From the NCBI GenBank assembly GCA_017861495.1, contig JAGFXW010000019.1:1-19799 (forward strand): a stretch of DNA of 19,799 nucleotides, given 5' to 3'. A program made the translations under genes and the position numbers. Under the pieces are notes generated by a model, which saw only the letters and a program-made list of their open reading frames with translations, searched no databases and was not told the origin of the DNA. Positions 1 through 7,312 of this stretch are shown one piece after another (position 1 is the first letter of the stretch; each line of letters opens with the position of its first letter). Source of the DNA: Bacillota bacterium. Lineage in GTDB: Bacteria > Bacillota_C > Negativicutes > CTSoil-072.

Positions 1-231
1 ATAAGTGAGCCTTAGGTTCGGAGGGGGTTATTGCCCCGCCGAACCCTTAGAGCGAACTTAGTTCGAGTGTTATAGCCTGTTGATCCCCGACCTAAGAGGT
101 CGGGGTATTACAGGCTGTTAACGAGATAAACTCTTGTTTCCTTTGAATTTCTTACTTGTTGCGGCACTTCATCGTAACAGCTTTGAGCCGCTTTCCGGTA
201 TGGCCAATACGCCCGCAGCCTCAAAATCGTT
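1..231. other. Gene-free left margin with three consecutive hairpins
   Basis: No convincing gene is seen here. Three inverted repeats follow one another: 15-45 (GGTTCGG with CCGAACC, then GGGG with CCCC), 53-65 (CGAAC-TTA-GTTCG) and 74-116 (outer AGCCTGT with ACAGGCT, inner CCCCGACCT-AAG-AGGTCGGGG). The third is by far the strongest. None is followed by a T-run on the minus strand, so none is a classical terminator for the symporter gene that ends at 232. The structure could be an intergenic repeat, an insertion-sequence end or an RNA fold. Its identity is unknown. Confidence 0.55.
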
Positions 232-1722
232 TCAGACACTTACTTTTGATGCAACCGGCTTAGAATTCTCGCCAGCGAACTTTTTTAGGTTTACAGTATG
301 GTAATCTTCAAACCGTTTGGCTACTTTGCCGTCTTGTTTCGTCAATAAGCTGACAATAACAGTTACCGCCAAGTTAATCAATAATGCAACAGCGCCTTTG
401 TTAATCCCATACGGAACCGTAGTAATTAAGAAAATAACTGCCACACCGACAACCAATCCGGCGCAAATCCCCTGTTTTGTGGCGCGTTTCCATAGGAAAC
501 CTAGTACAATCGGAACAACGCACTGGGTGGTGCCAAAATACGACATCGCAAGAAGATTGGCAACAAGACCTGGGGAGAACAACGCCAATAGCACACCAGC
601 CGTCAGCGACATTGCCATCATCGCCCTGGCACCCCAAATGAGCTGGATTTCACTCATATCCGGCCTAATCACTTTAAGAATATTTTTAGAGAATAATCCG
701 GAAATCGCCAAGGCAGCTACCGCCATAAACAGTATCGCCGTAAGAGCGGCGCCACCGGCCACTAATCCAACTACCCAGCCCGGCAGAAGCTTTACCGCTA
801 CAGCCAATAACGCGTAATCAGGTTTTTCAAGGCCGGTAACGGCCACAAGAGCATAATAAGCGGCGATAAACAGGAAGGGAAACATAATCATATACAACGG
901 CATAATAATCGAATTGCGCCGCAAAATTTTTGCGCTGCTACTGGACATGGACGCCTGAAGATTGGTCGGCGATACATAGAACCCCATCATCTGGAATAAA
1001 ATAGTGGAAATTGTGAATGTCAGCCCGGCTGTGACCGGCTCTGATGTCACCGTAAGGAGTTGGGGCATATTGTTTGCAACGGTGCGGAAAATTCCTTCCA
1101 CGCCGCCTGGCATATTGACTGCTGCCGCTATGCCAATTACGGCTACGGCCAAAATCAGCAATACGTCTTTCAAAACAGCAACATAGGCCGAAGACCGGAT
1201 CCCGGCCACAGCGATAAAAGAAAACGCAATCATAGCGCCTACTATAGCCGAAGTCGTAAAATCAATCCCCAAATCAAGATAATAAAAGACAATCCCCATA
1301 CCGGTAATCTGAAATTGGATCAAGGGAATAAAAAATACAATTCCAATTAACGCCACTATTATTTGCAGGACCTTGCTGTCATAACGCCAGCCTATGATAT
1401 CGGCAACAGTAATCGCTTTCGCAAGCTGCCCCATCCGCCATACAGCCGGATTCAAGAAATAACCGATAACGTACGCTAAAAGAATATAGCCAAAGAACCA
1501 TACGCCATAATTGGCGCCTTTTGAGTAAACGGCCCCGGGTACACCCAGCAAAGTCCCAATCGTATAGATCTCGCCGACGGAAACAAAGAACAGCAGAAAC
1601 GGCCCGAAAGAACCACTGGCCTTCATTATATCATCCATGCTATTGCTGATAGCGCCACGGCGGGCAAGGAATACTAATCCCAAAGCTACAATAATAATTA
1701 GTGCAAAAACAAATAATGTCAT
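232..1722 (-). CDS. Sodium:solute symporter family permease (YhjB-like)
   Basis: A 496-residue polytopic inner-membrane protein of the sodium:solute symporter (SSS) family, with about 13 hydrophobic segments and a short basic cytoplasmic C-terminus. Family knowledge says it couples sodium entry to uptake of a small solute; the substrate cannot be told from the sequence. The N-terminal part carries SSS-type text around residues 35-60 (FGPFLLFFVSVGEIYTIGTL) and a central AGIRSSAYVAVLKDVLL stretch typical of the family's conserved core. ATG at 1722 is preceded by GGAGGGG at good spacing. It lies 34 bp downstream of a DUF3311 gene on the same strand, the same pairing as yhjC-yhjB of Bacillus subtilis, so the two are probably one operon and possibly one transport complex. 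No U-tailed terminator is seen after the stop. Confidence 0.88.
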   Translation of the reverse strand: MTLFVFALIIIVALGLVFLARRGAISNSMDDIMKASGSFGPFLLFFVSVGEIYTIGTLLGVPGAVYSKGANYGVWFFGYILLAYVIGYFLNPAVWRMGQLAKAITVADIIGWRYDSKVLQIIVALIGIVFFIPLIQFQITGMGIVFYYLDLGIDFTTSAIVGAMIAFSFIAVAGIRSSAYVAVLKDVLLILAVAVIGIAAAVNMPGGVEGIFRTVANNMPQLLTVTSEPVTAGLTFTISTILFQMMGFYVSPTNLQASMSSSSAKILRRNSIIMPLYMIMFPFLFIAAYYALVAVTGLEKPDYALLAVAVKLLPGWVVGLVAGGAALTAILFMAVAALAISGLFSKNILKVIRPDMSEIQLIWGARAMMAMSLTAGVLLALFSPGLVANLLAMSYFGTTQCVVPIVLGFLWKRATKQGICAGLVVGVAVIFLITTVPYGINKGAVALLINLAVTVIVSLLTKQDGKVAKRFEDYHTVNLKKFAGENSKPVASKVSV

Positions 1723-1756
1723 TTAAAGCGTCCCCTCCTTTTTCATTTTTTCGTTT

Positions 1757-1966
1757 CTACCAATCCTCTTCATCGTTTAACGGGTCAAGTTTATAGGCAA
1801 CAAAGAGGCATATAGACGTCAAAAACAACCACAGGAACATCCAAAAATAGTTAAAAGAAAATCCCAAAATAAAAGGCTCCACCTTATTCCACCACGGTAA
1901 CAGGAATACTATCCCGGTCAATGGAGCTACCAACCCAATTAAGATCGTCGGAATCCTACTTTTCAT
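1757..1966 (-). CDS. DUF3311 small membrane protein, symporter partner
   Basis: A 69-residue protein with two hydrophobic helices (about residues 8-25 and 34-58) and an acidic C-terminal tail (DPLNDEEDW). Length, two-helix layout and position directly upstream of an SSS permease match the DUF3311 family, exemplified by B. subtilis YhjC. The likely role is an accessory subunit of the downstream symporter, which is inference from conserved pairing. ATG at 1966 has AAAGGAGG about 7 bases upstream, and a consensus-like promoter at 1991-2019 precedes it, so it is the first gene of the operon. Confidence 0.82.
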   Translation of the reverse strand: MKSRIPTILIGLVAPLTGIVFLLPWWNKVEPFILGFSFNYFWMFLWLFLTSICLFVAYKLDPLNDEEDW

Positions 1967-1990
1967 CCTAACACCTCCTTTCCTATGACC

Positions 1991-2019
1991 CTTATAGTAT
2001 GGTTCTTAGCATATGCCAA
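1991..2019 (-). promoter_or_regulatory. Probable sigma-A promoter of the DUF3311-symporter operon
   Basis: On the minus strand TTGGCA (complement of 2014-2019) and TATAAG (complement of 1991-1996) are separated by exactly 17 bases. Transcription would begin around 1984 and give a short leader holding the Shine-Dalgarno sequence. Confidence 0.5.
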
Positions 2020-2081
2020 AACTATATCAAAAAATGCCATAATACGTCTATGTTTGGTCTGGACAAAAATTTGACAAAATC

Positions 2082-2111
2082 TTGTTGATAACTGAAAATT
2101 CATGCTATTAT
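2082..2111 (+). promoter_or_regulatory. Probable coaX promoter with extended -10
   Basis: TGCTATTAT at 2103-2111 is an extended -10 element, with TTGTTG 18 bases upstream (2082-2087). A consensus TTGACA also occurs at 2071-2076 but has no good -10 at 17 bases. The coaX ribosome site GAGGTGG (2129-2135) follows. Confidence 0.45.
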
Positions 2112-2147
2112 GGAAAAGATCATACTTTGAGGTGGTGTTAGGGCATT

Positions 2148-2915
2148 ATGTTGCTCGTAGTTGATATTGGCAATTCCAACATTGTTCTGGGGTTGTATGC
2201 TGGATCCAACCTTATTCATCATTGGCGAATTGCTACCGACCGGCAAAAAACAGGGGATGATTATGGAATGCTAATCCATAACTTGTTCCATTACCACGGT
2301 AAAAAATTTAACGAGATCACAGGCGCAATCATATCTACCGTTGTCCCCCCCTTGACCGTTCCCTTTACCAAGATGATTCAACGGTACTTGGGTTTTGAAC
2401 CGTTACTCGTCGGCCCCAAAATTAAAACCGGTATCAATATTCGAACCGAAAATCCACAACAAGTCGGCGCAGACCGAATTGTGAATGTCGTAGCGGCCCA
2501 TGCTAAATATCCCGGAGCCCTGGTTGTCATTGATTTGGGTACGGCAACTACGTTTGATGCCGTTACAGCCGAGGGAAATTTTATCGGCGGCGCCATTTCG
2601 CCGGGCGTCGGGATATCGATTGAAGCGCTGTCTCAGACGGCGGCCCAATTACCAAGGATCGAATTGGCAAAACCATCCAAAATTATTGCTCGTAATGTGA
2701 TAGCCAGTATGCAGGCAGGTACGATATTTGGCTACATTGGTATTGTTGATGAAATTACCAAACGGATGAAAATAGAATTAGGCGGAACCGCCACAGTAAT
2801 TGCTACCGGTGGTTTAGCTAACCTTCTCGCAGAAGAGTCAAAGCAAATCGAATTTGTTGAACCGTTTCTCACTTTAGAAGGATTGCGGATCATTTATCAT
2901 CGTAACCGGCCTTAA
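2148..2915 (+). CDS. coaX: Type III pantothenate kinase
   Basis: A 255-residue cytosolic enzyme that phosphorylates pantothenate with ATP, the first step of coenzyme A synthesis. It belongs to the ASKHA (acetate kinase/hsp70/actin) fold and needs a monovalent cation; this is family knowledge. Diagnostic motifs are visible: the N-terminal phosphate-binding DIGNSN at residues 6-11, GADR at 107-110, IDLGTATTFD at 128-137 and GGAISPG at 147-153. Length is normal for CoaX. ATG at 2148 is served by GAGGTGG 12 bases upstream. It appears monocistronic here, with its own promoter and a terminator at 2943-2991. The usual Firmicute neighbours (dihydrouridine synthase, greA) are absent, so the surroundings have been rearranged. 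Confidence 0.95.
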   Translation: MLLVVDIGNSNIVLGLYAGSNLIHHWRIATDRQKTGDDYGMLIHNLFHYHGKKFNEITGAIISTVVPPLTVPFTKMIQRYLGFEPLLVGPKIKTGINIRTENPQQVGADRIVNVVAAHAKYPGALVVIDLGTATTFDAVTAEGNFIGGAISPGVGISIEALSQTAAQLPRIELAKPSKIIARNVIASMQAGTIFGYIGIVDEITKRMKIELGGTATVIATGGLANLLAEESKQIEFVEPFLTLEGLRIIYHRNRP

Positions 2916-2942
2916 ACTCGGGTGAAATGCATACATCGCAAG

Positions 2943-2991
2943 AAAAGCTACCGTCCTTTTACATTTTCTCAAAGGTACGGTAGCTTTTTTT
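2943..2991 (+). terminator. Rho-independent terminator after coaX
   Basis: AGCTACCGT (from 2946) pairs with ACGGTAGCT (2977-2985), extended inside by CCTTT/AAAGG with one bulge, and is followed directly by a run of seven T. Confidence 0.85.
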
Positions 2992-3128
2992 ATCCCGCAT
3001 ACCTTATTTGCCATTATAGACAAATTCTCGTTTTACTTTTGTCCAGGTTGAACATAGACCAACTTTCCGGTTTTTGATATATTTTCATCGTAGACTTGCC
3101 AAGAAATGGAGCACAAGGAGAGTTATCT

Positions 3129-4049
3129 ATGAAACCACAAAATGCCGGAGTACTCATCGTGATACTGTCTGCTGCCGGGTTTGCCACACTGCCGGTCTTT
3201 ATAAAACTGGCTTACGGAGTAGGAGCCAATAGCATTACCGTGTTAACCACCCGGTTTATTCTGGCGTCCCTTGGGCTCTGGTTTATTCTCCGCTATCGCA
3301 ATCTCTCCCCCAAAGTAGGAATAAAAACAGGTATCTATCTCGGTCTCCTCGGCATCGCCGGTTACGGCCTTATGTCTGCTGCCTTCGCAGCGTCGCTGAA
3401 TTATCTTTCTGCTGTGATGTTATCATTACTATTCTACAGCTATCCCGCTATCGTCACCCTGCTGTCCTTTCTTTTCGGTGTAGAAGAATTTAATTGGAAA
3501 AAAGGGCTCGCTTTAGTGATTTCGTTTGTCGGTCTTTTTCTCATTCTCGGAGTATCTTTTGCCGACATTAGTCTCACCGGGATCATATTGGGGATGGCTG
3601 CGTCGATCATCTATGCGACTTATCTCCTTGCCAGCAATCACCTTCTGAAAGAGGTTGATTCCATAGTTGCCACTACTTACGTCTGTTCAGCAGCAGCAGT
3701 AACTTTCTTGCTGACCTCCGTCTTTACCGGCGAATTTGTCACCACTTTGCCTATAAAAGGCTGGTTAATCCTACTGTCTATCGCATTTTTCTCCACTATT
3801 GTCGGCATTTTAGGTTGTTTTATTGGCCTGAGCCTGATTGGTCCATCCAATACCGCCATTATCAGTACGGCAGAGCCATTCATTACTGTGGTCCTGTCTG
3901 TCCTGCTTCTTTCCGAAAAATTAACTCTCGTACAACTGCTGGGCGGATTGCTGATATTGGGCAGTATCCTCCTCCTTCAACTCTGGGCCGGAAAAAAACA
4001 AACGAGCCCCATAAATACTGCTGCTTCTTATCATTCCGCCGACCTCTAA
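3129..4049 (+). CDS. EamA/DMT-family permease
   Basis: A 306-residue integral membrane protein of the drug/metabolite transporter superfamily. Two tandem EamA repeats of five helices each are visible (about residues 5-140 and 150-290), the second ending in the typical AEPFITVVLSVLLLSEKLTLVQLLGG pattern, of which only the hydrophobic and Glu-Pro core is diagnostic. Such proteins usually export amino acids or other small metabolites; the substrate is not readable here. ATG at 3129 is chosen because AAGGAG ends 8 bases upstream. An in-frame TTG at 3096 would put that ribosome site inside the gene. It is transcribed alone, between the coaX terminator and the hairpin at 4113-4146. Confidence 0.88.
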   Translation: MKPQNAGVLIVILSAAGFATLPVFIKLAYGVGANSITVLTTRFILASLGLWFILRYRNLSPKVGIKTGIYLGLLGIAGYGLMSAAFAASLNYLSAVMLSLLFYSYPAIVTLLSFLFGVEEFNWKKGLALVISFVGLFLILGVSFADISLTGIILGMAASIIYATYLLASNHLLKEVDSIVATTYVCSAAAVTFLLTSVFTGEFVTTLPIKGWLILLSIAFFSTIVGILGCFIGLSLIGPSNTAIISTAEPFITVVLSVLLLSEKLTLVQLLGGLLILGSILLLQLWAGKKQTSPINTAASYHSADL

Positions 4050-4112
4050 GCGTTCATGCCTTTCCTCTTTCACTTTGCCGAATCTATACACATCCTTTCC
4101 ATCCTAATTTTT

Positions 4113-4146
4113 AAAGAACTCTGAACCTAACTTCGGAGTTCTTTTT
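4113..4146 (+). terminator. Rho-independent terminator after the EamA gene
   Basis: AAAGAACTCTGAA (4113-4125) pairs with TTCGGAGTTCTTT (4132-4144) through one G-T wobble. The right arm runs into a T-tract. Confidence 0.8.
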
Positions 4147-4240
4147 CCTGACATCAAGCCAGATACCGGGAGCAAAATTTGCAACTCACCCACAAGGGAT
4201 TGTAGGCCGTTTCCTTGAATTTAAGTATATAAAAATAGTC

Positions 4241-4257
4241 TTATATGCGTATATAAT
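4241..4257 (+). promoter_or_regulatory. Possible -10 region and operator before the PucR gene
   Basis: A TATAAT box (4252-4257) lies within the inverted repeat TTATAT-GCGT-ATATAA (4241-4256), about 20 bp before the start codon. No clear -35 is found at 17 bases. TTGAAT at 4215-4220 may serve a second, weaker promoter. The AT-rich palindrome could be an autoregulatory site; evidence is thin. Confidence 0.3.
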
Positions 4258-4275
4258 CAATTTGGGAGAGAACAT

Positions 4276-5493
4276 ATGATGCTGGTAAAAGTACGAGATA
4301 TTTTCAAACTTCCCCAACTAAAAAGGCTGCGGCTGGTCGCAGGTGCCAAGGGATTGGACCGTACGTTACATTGGATCCACGTAGTTGAACTGCCGGATGT
4401 GATGAGTTGGGTCTTAGGCGGAGAACTGCTGTTCATGACAGGAGTAGGTATCCGTGATAATCTCGAAGTTCTCAACACAATCGTGAAAGAATGTGCCGAC
4501 AAAAATGTTGCCGGCTTGGTGATCAATACCGGGCCATATATTCACAAAACACCGGACAAAATAATCAAACTGGCCGACGGTTTACACTTCCCTATTTTTG
4601 AAATGCCCTGGGAGGTACGGCTTGTAGAAGTAACAAAGGATATTTGCAACTACATTATTGCCAAACAAATTGAGGAAAAATCCATTCAAGACATTATTGA
4701 AAATATTTTGTATGGCGATTGTTCAAACGCGGAAACGCTGCTGACACGGGCCGCCGTTTACGGTTACGACCTGGGAAATCTTCACCAGGTTATGCTGATA
4801 AAGCTTCACGACAATTTGGAGCATTATAAGCAGAATGATGCCTTTGCTGAAAATTATATATTGGATGTCAAGATGCGTTTTCAGCAAATCGTGCAAGGAA
4901 TTGTTGAAAAAAATGGTCAGAAGGCCTTGTTTATGACTCGCAGCGATAGGATCATCTTATTATTACCTTCCAACAATACTGCTAAAGAAAAACAAAGACT
5001 CGAAAGTATGGCTGCCGACTTATCAGAATCTGTCAAACTGTACTTAAACGGCAGAAAAATTAGTATTGGCTGCGGCAATCCATACGAGGGATTACAACAA
5101 CTGAAAACCAGCCTTGAACAAGCTGAGTTAGCCTTAAAAGTTGCCCAAGCATCTACTATAAAACGATTCTTCGATTATGAAAATTTAGGTTTTTTTAAAG
5201 TTTTATTTAATGTTCAAGACCGACGGCAACTCGAACTATTCCGTACAGAAGTCTTGGGAAAATTATATGAATACGACGATGTGCATCATACCGACCTGGT
5301 ACCGACACTAAAAACGTTTTTGGAAGAAAACGCGGACAACGTGGCTGTGGCTGATAAACTACATATCCATCGCAATACGTTAAAATATCGTTTGAAAAAA
5401 TGTACTGAGATAACTGAAAAAGATTTTTCAAATTCTCAAGACCGGACACTCCTGTACTTTGCCGCAATGGTGGATACATTTCTCAATCTGTGA
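4276..5493 (+). CDS. PucR-family transcriptional regulator
   Basis: A 405-residue cytosolic DNA-binding protein. Domain order: N-terminal PucR ligand domain (about 8-125, with the family's WIHVVELPD and GELLFMTGVG text), a central diverged GGDEF-like region (about 160-300) and a C-terminal HTH_30 helix-turn-helix (about 340-398, including ADKLHIHRNTLKYRLKK). Length is normal for the family. Relatives activate purine, allantoin or amino-acid/peptide catabolism in response to a metabolite; the target here is unknown. Two adjacent ATG codons (4276 and 4279) follow GGGAGAG and either could be used. It lies just outside the tRNA-scar-bounded island, 430 bp from the amidohydrolase gene that converges on it, so regulation of that gene is possible but only by proximity. 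Confidence 0.9.
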   Translation: MMLVKVRDIFKLPQLKRLRLVAGAKGLDRTLHWIHVVELPDVMSWVLGGELLFMTGVGIRDNLEVLNTIVKECADKNVAGLVINTGPYIHKTPDKIIKLADGLHFPIFEMPWEVRLVEVTKDICNYIIAKQIEEKSIQDIIENILYGDCSNAETLLTRAAVYGYDLGNLHQVMLIKLHDNLEHYKQNDAFAENYILDVKMRFQQIVQGIVEKNGQKALFMTRSDRIILLLPSNNTAKEKQRLESMAADLSESVKLYLNGRKISIGCGNPYEGLQQLKTSLEQAELALKVAQASTIKRFFDYENLGFFKVLFNVQDRRQLELFRTEVLGKLYEYDDVHHTDLVPTLKTFLEENADNVAVADKLHIHRNTLKYRLKKCTEITEKDFSNSQDRTLLYFAAMVDTFLNL

Positions 5494-5494
5494 T

Positions 5495-5556
5495 AATAGT
5501 AAAGAGGGTTGCCGACAGCGATCATTGTATCGCTAGCGGCAGCCCTCTTTACTATT
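5495..5556 (+). terminator. Long hairpin after the PucR gene
   Basis: AATAGTAAAGAGGG (5495-5508) is perfectly complementary to CCCTCTTTACTATT (5543-5556). Inside, TTGCCG/CGGCA and AGCGAT/ATCGCT extend the fold, giving an almost continuous 62-nt hairpin. There is no T-run after it, but the right arm itself is T-rich. It probably ends transcription from both sides, since the amidohydrolase gene converges on it. Confidence 0.6.
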
Positions 5557-5570
5557 CAGGTGGCTTATAA

Positions 5571-5600
5571 AAAACTCCGAAGCATTGCTTCGGAGCCGTG
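5571..5600 (-). terminator. Terminator still attached to the left tRNA scar
   Basis: A perfect 9-bp stem CTCCGAAGC-ATT-GCTTCGGAG (5575-5595). Read on the minus strand it is followed by a T-run (complement of the A-run at 5569-5574). It lies just downstream of the tRNA 3' half at 5608-5657, the usual place for a tRNA gene terminator. Confidence 0.75.
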
Positions 5601-5607
5601 ATTTTTC

Positions 5608-5657
5608 TGGTGACCCACCGGGGACTTGAACCCCGAACCCTCTGATTACGAGTCAGA
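5608..5657 (-). other. tRNA-Lys 3'-half remnant, older attachment scar
   Basis: The minus strand reads from the 5' strand of the anticodon stem (TCTGA), through loop CTCGTAA, variable loop, T arm (GGGGTTCAAGTCCCC), acceptor strand and encoded CCA: exactly 50 nt, equal to tRNA positions 27-76. The D arm and 5' acceptor strand are absent; sequence beyond 5657 does not match a tRNA. The apparent anticodon is CGT, but the rest is that of the CTT copy at 13376-13425, so a drifted tRNA-Lys remnant is more likely than a tRNA-Thr. Integrases that target tRNA genes leave such a fragment at one end of the element. It is not a functional tRNA. Confidence 0.82.
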
Positions 5658-5748
5658 TAAAAGTCATTTGCAAATATTTATGTTACCTTGTGAAACGTTG
5701 CAACCATCAGGCTGTTCGCATTTTTTCTTGGCATTAGTTTGGCAAAGG

Positions 5749-5777
5749 TGGTGACACTTTTTTAATCCCTGTCACCA
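5749..5777. repeat. Inverted repeat near the left scar
   Basis: TGGTGACA (5749-5756) and TGTCACCA (5770-5777) face each other across 13 bases, with the related word GTGCCACTA close by at 5781-5789. Position within 130 bp of the scar fits arm-type integrase binding sites of the first element, but no integrase is left to support this. Confidence 0.35.
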
Positions 5778-5922
5778 ATAGTGCCACTAATATGTTTTTA
5801 AATTGTACCATCATATTAGATTTACCATGTGTTTATACTGTCCATCAAACGGGGTACGACGCCTTCTTACATGACCCCAAAATACCTCGCTATAGTTTAT
5901 TTTTCACGGTAATCCATTAAAT

Positions 5923-7056
5923 TTACAAGTCTTTACCGCAATACACGATCTCTCCATTAGCAATGGTTGCCTTGGGAACAAAGAGTTTATCGCCCTTCCT
6001 GCTTTCGCCTTTCGAATCAATAAACTCAGCAGCATGATCTTCGATTTTACATATACACAAATCTGCTACAGCCCCGTCCTGTACTGTTCCGATTTCTTTT
6101 TCCATCCCCATTAATTTGGCCGGGGTTGCAGTGACTGCCCGGACGATAGCTTCTACCGTCATTCCTAAGCTTAAGTATTTCGACATGATGAACGATAAGT
6201 TTTTCACTGGTGAAATTCCTGGTGTATTAAAACTCAACTTAGTTAAATCAGTGCTAATGATATCGGGGAAAAAATTTTCTTTCAACGCAGGTATCGCTAC
6301 ATTATAATCAAAATTCATTCGGCCATTCGCTGCATCAAAAACTACACCCCGTTTTTTAGCTTCCCAAAATTCAGGTTTTACAGCGTTATTTTTGCCTATC
6401 ATAGTGGAACCTACACCTTGAAATATATGACAGTAAACATCATCCTTATCCAACATGGAAACGAGGTCCGCCGCATCTACGGGTGGATTGGTTGTATGGA
6501 CGCACACGGGAACATTCGATTTTCTTGCCAATTCCAATGTCTTTTGCATCGGCACCATTCCATGTTCTTCCACTAAGTGTTCACTGCATCTAATTTTAAT
6601 GCCTAAGATAATATCGCGATACCTATCTATTAAATAAGTTATTTTAGCTTCATCAAATAATGCGGGATCTAGCGATTCTTCAATCCCACCGCCAAGCTGG
6701 CCGATGGAGGAAATATTCAAATATGCTTTTATCTTCACCATACTTTTTTGTATCGTATTGCGATAAAAGTCTTCAAAGTTTATAGCCCCAGTAGACCCTG
6801 CATCTACTACTGCCGTAATTCCATAGGGGAACAGCAACTCCGGCTTCACTGCAAATGCACTGCCTTCATAAATATGTGTATGAAAATCAATAAACCCGGG
6901 GAATACATAGCAACCATCAGCATTAATTTTTTGCTTGGCAGCAATCGTTTCATCATAAGGAACTATTCGATCGTTTTTGATGGCAATTGTCTTTTTTCCT
7001 GCAAAATTTGCTGACGGATCTACAACGTATCCATTTTCAATAATCAAATTATACAC
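5923..7056 (-). CDS. Amidohydrolase-superfamily deacetylase (cog3964-like)
   Basis: A 377-residue cytosolic metal hydrolase with the dihydroorotase-like TIM-barrel signature: HTH at residues 59-61 (FHTHIYEG), a lysine at 154 (GIKIRCS) that could be carbamylated to bridge two metals, His187 (VHTTNPP), His210 (HIFQG) and Asp270 (STDLT). All expected metal or catalytic ligands are present, so it is likely active. The closest family I recognise is cog3964 (Atu3266/EF_0837 type), whose members cleave acetyl or amide groups from small hydroxy or amino acids; the substrate here is not determinable. Translation starts at GTG 7056, preceded by AGGGGGAA. It lies downstream of the second MFS gene on the same strand but after 256 bp holding a strong hairpin, so it may have its own promoter. 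It looks more AT-rich than the oxidoreductase upstream. Confidence 0.82.
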   Translation of the reverse strand: MYNLIIENGYVVDPSANFAGKKTIAIKNDRIVPYDETIAAKQKINADGCYVFPGFIDFHTHIYEGSAFAVKPELLFPYGITAVVDAGSTGAINFEDFYRNTIQKSMVKIKAYLNISSIGQLGGGIEESLDPALFDEAKITYLIDRYRDIILGIKIRCSEHLVEEHGMVPMQKTLELARKSNVPVCVHTTNPPVDAADLVSMLDKDDVYCHIFQGVGSTMIGKNNAVKPEFWEAKKRGVVFDAANGRMNFDYNVAIPALKENFFPDIISTDLTKLSFNTPGISPVKNLSFIMSKYLSLGMTVEAIVRAVTATPAKLMGMEKEIGTVQDGAVADLCICKIEDHAAEFIDSKGESRKGDKLFVPKATIANGEIVYCGKDL

Positions 7057-7238
7057 AATTATTCCCCCTTATCTGTCTATCCGGCAGAAACATCAATCGT
7101 GCTCCTACACTAGGTTTCATTCCCTAAAGATGAACTTCAAATTCATTGCTCAAGATCTAGATTGTCAATGTGCCGACAAGTTACATAGAATTATATCACA
7201 GAAAGGCTTCTTGGCCGTTACAGCCGTCGAACAGCTTC

Positions 7239-7276
7239 GCGACGCAATCTGCCGGCACGGCGACAGGTTGCGTCGC
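7239..7276. other. GC-rich hairpin between MFS and amidohydrolase genes
   Basis: GCGACGCAA (7239-7247) pairs perfectly with TTGCGTCGC (7268-7276), with a further short inner stem. On the plus strand it is followed by TTTCTTT. On the coding (minus) strand no T-run follows, so it is a weak terminator there and may instead be an RNA-stability or partial termination structure that lowers amidohydrolase expression. A TTGACA (complement of 7163-7168) lies between it and the next gene, without a good -10. Confidence 0.45.
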
Positions 7277-7312
7277 TTTCTTTAATGATTCAAAACCGTT
7301 TGATTATTTTGC

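Noticed and set aside
317..817. Plus-strand 166-codon frame
   Set aside because: It lies entirely opposite the symporter gene, has no ribosome site and reads as the complement of membrane-helix codons.
5608..5690. A complete tRNA gene (Thr, anticodon CGT)
   Set aside because: Only positions 27-76 are present; the next 30 bases contain neither a D arm nor the strand complementary to the acceptor end.
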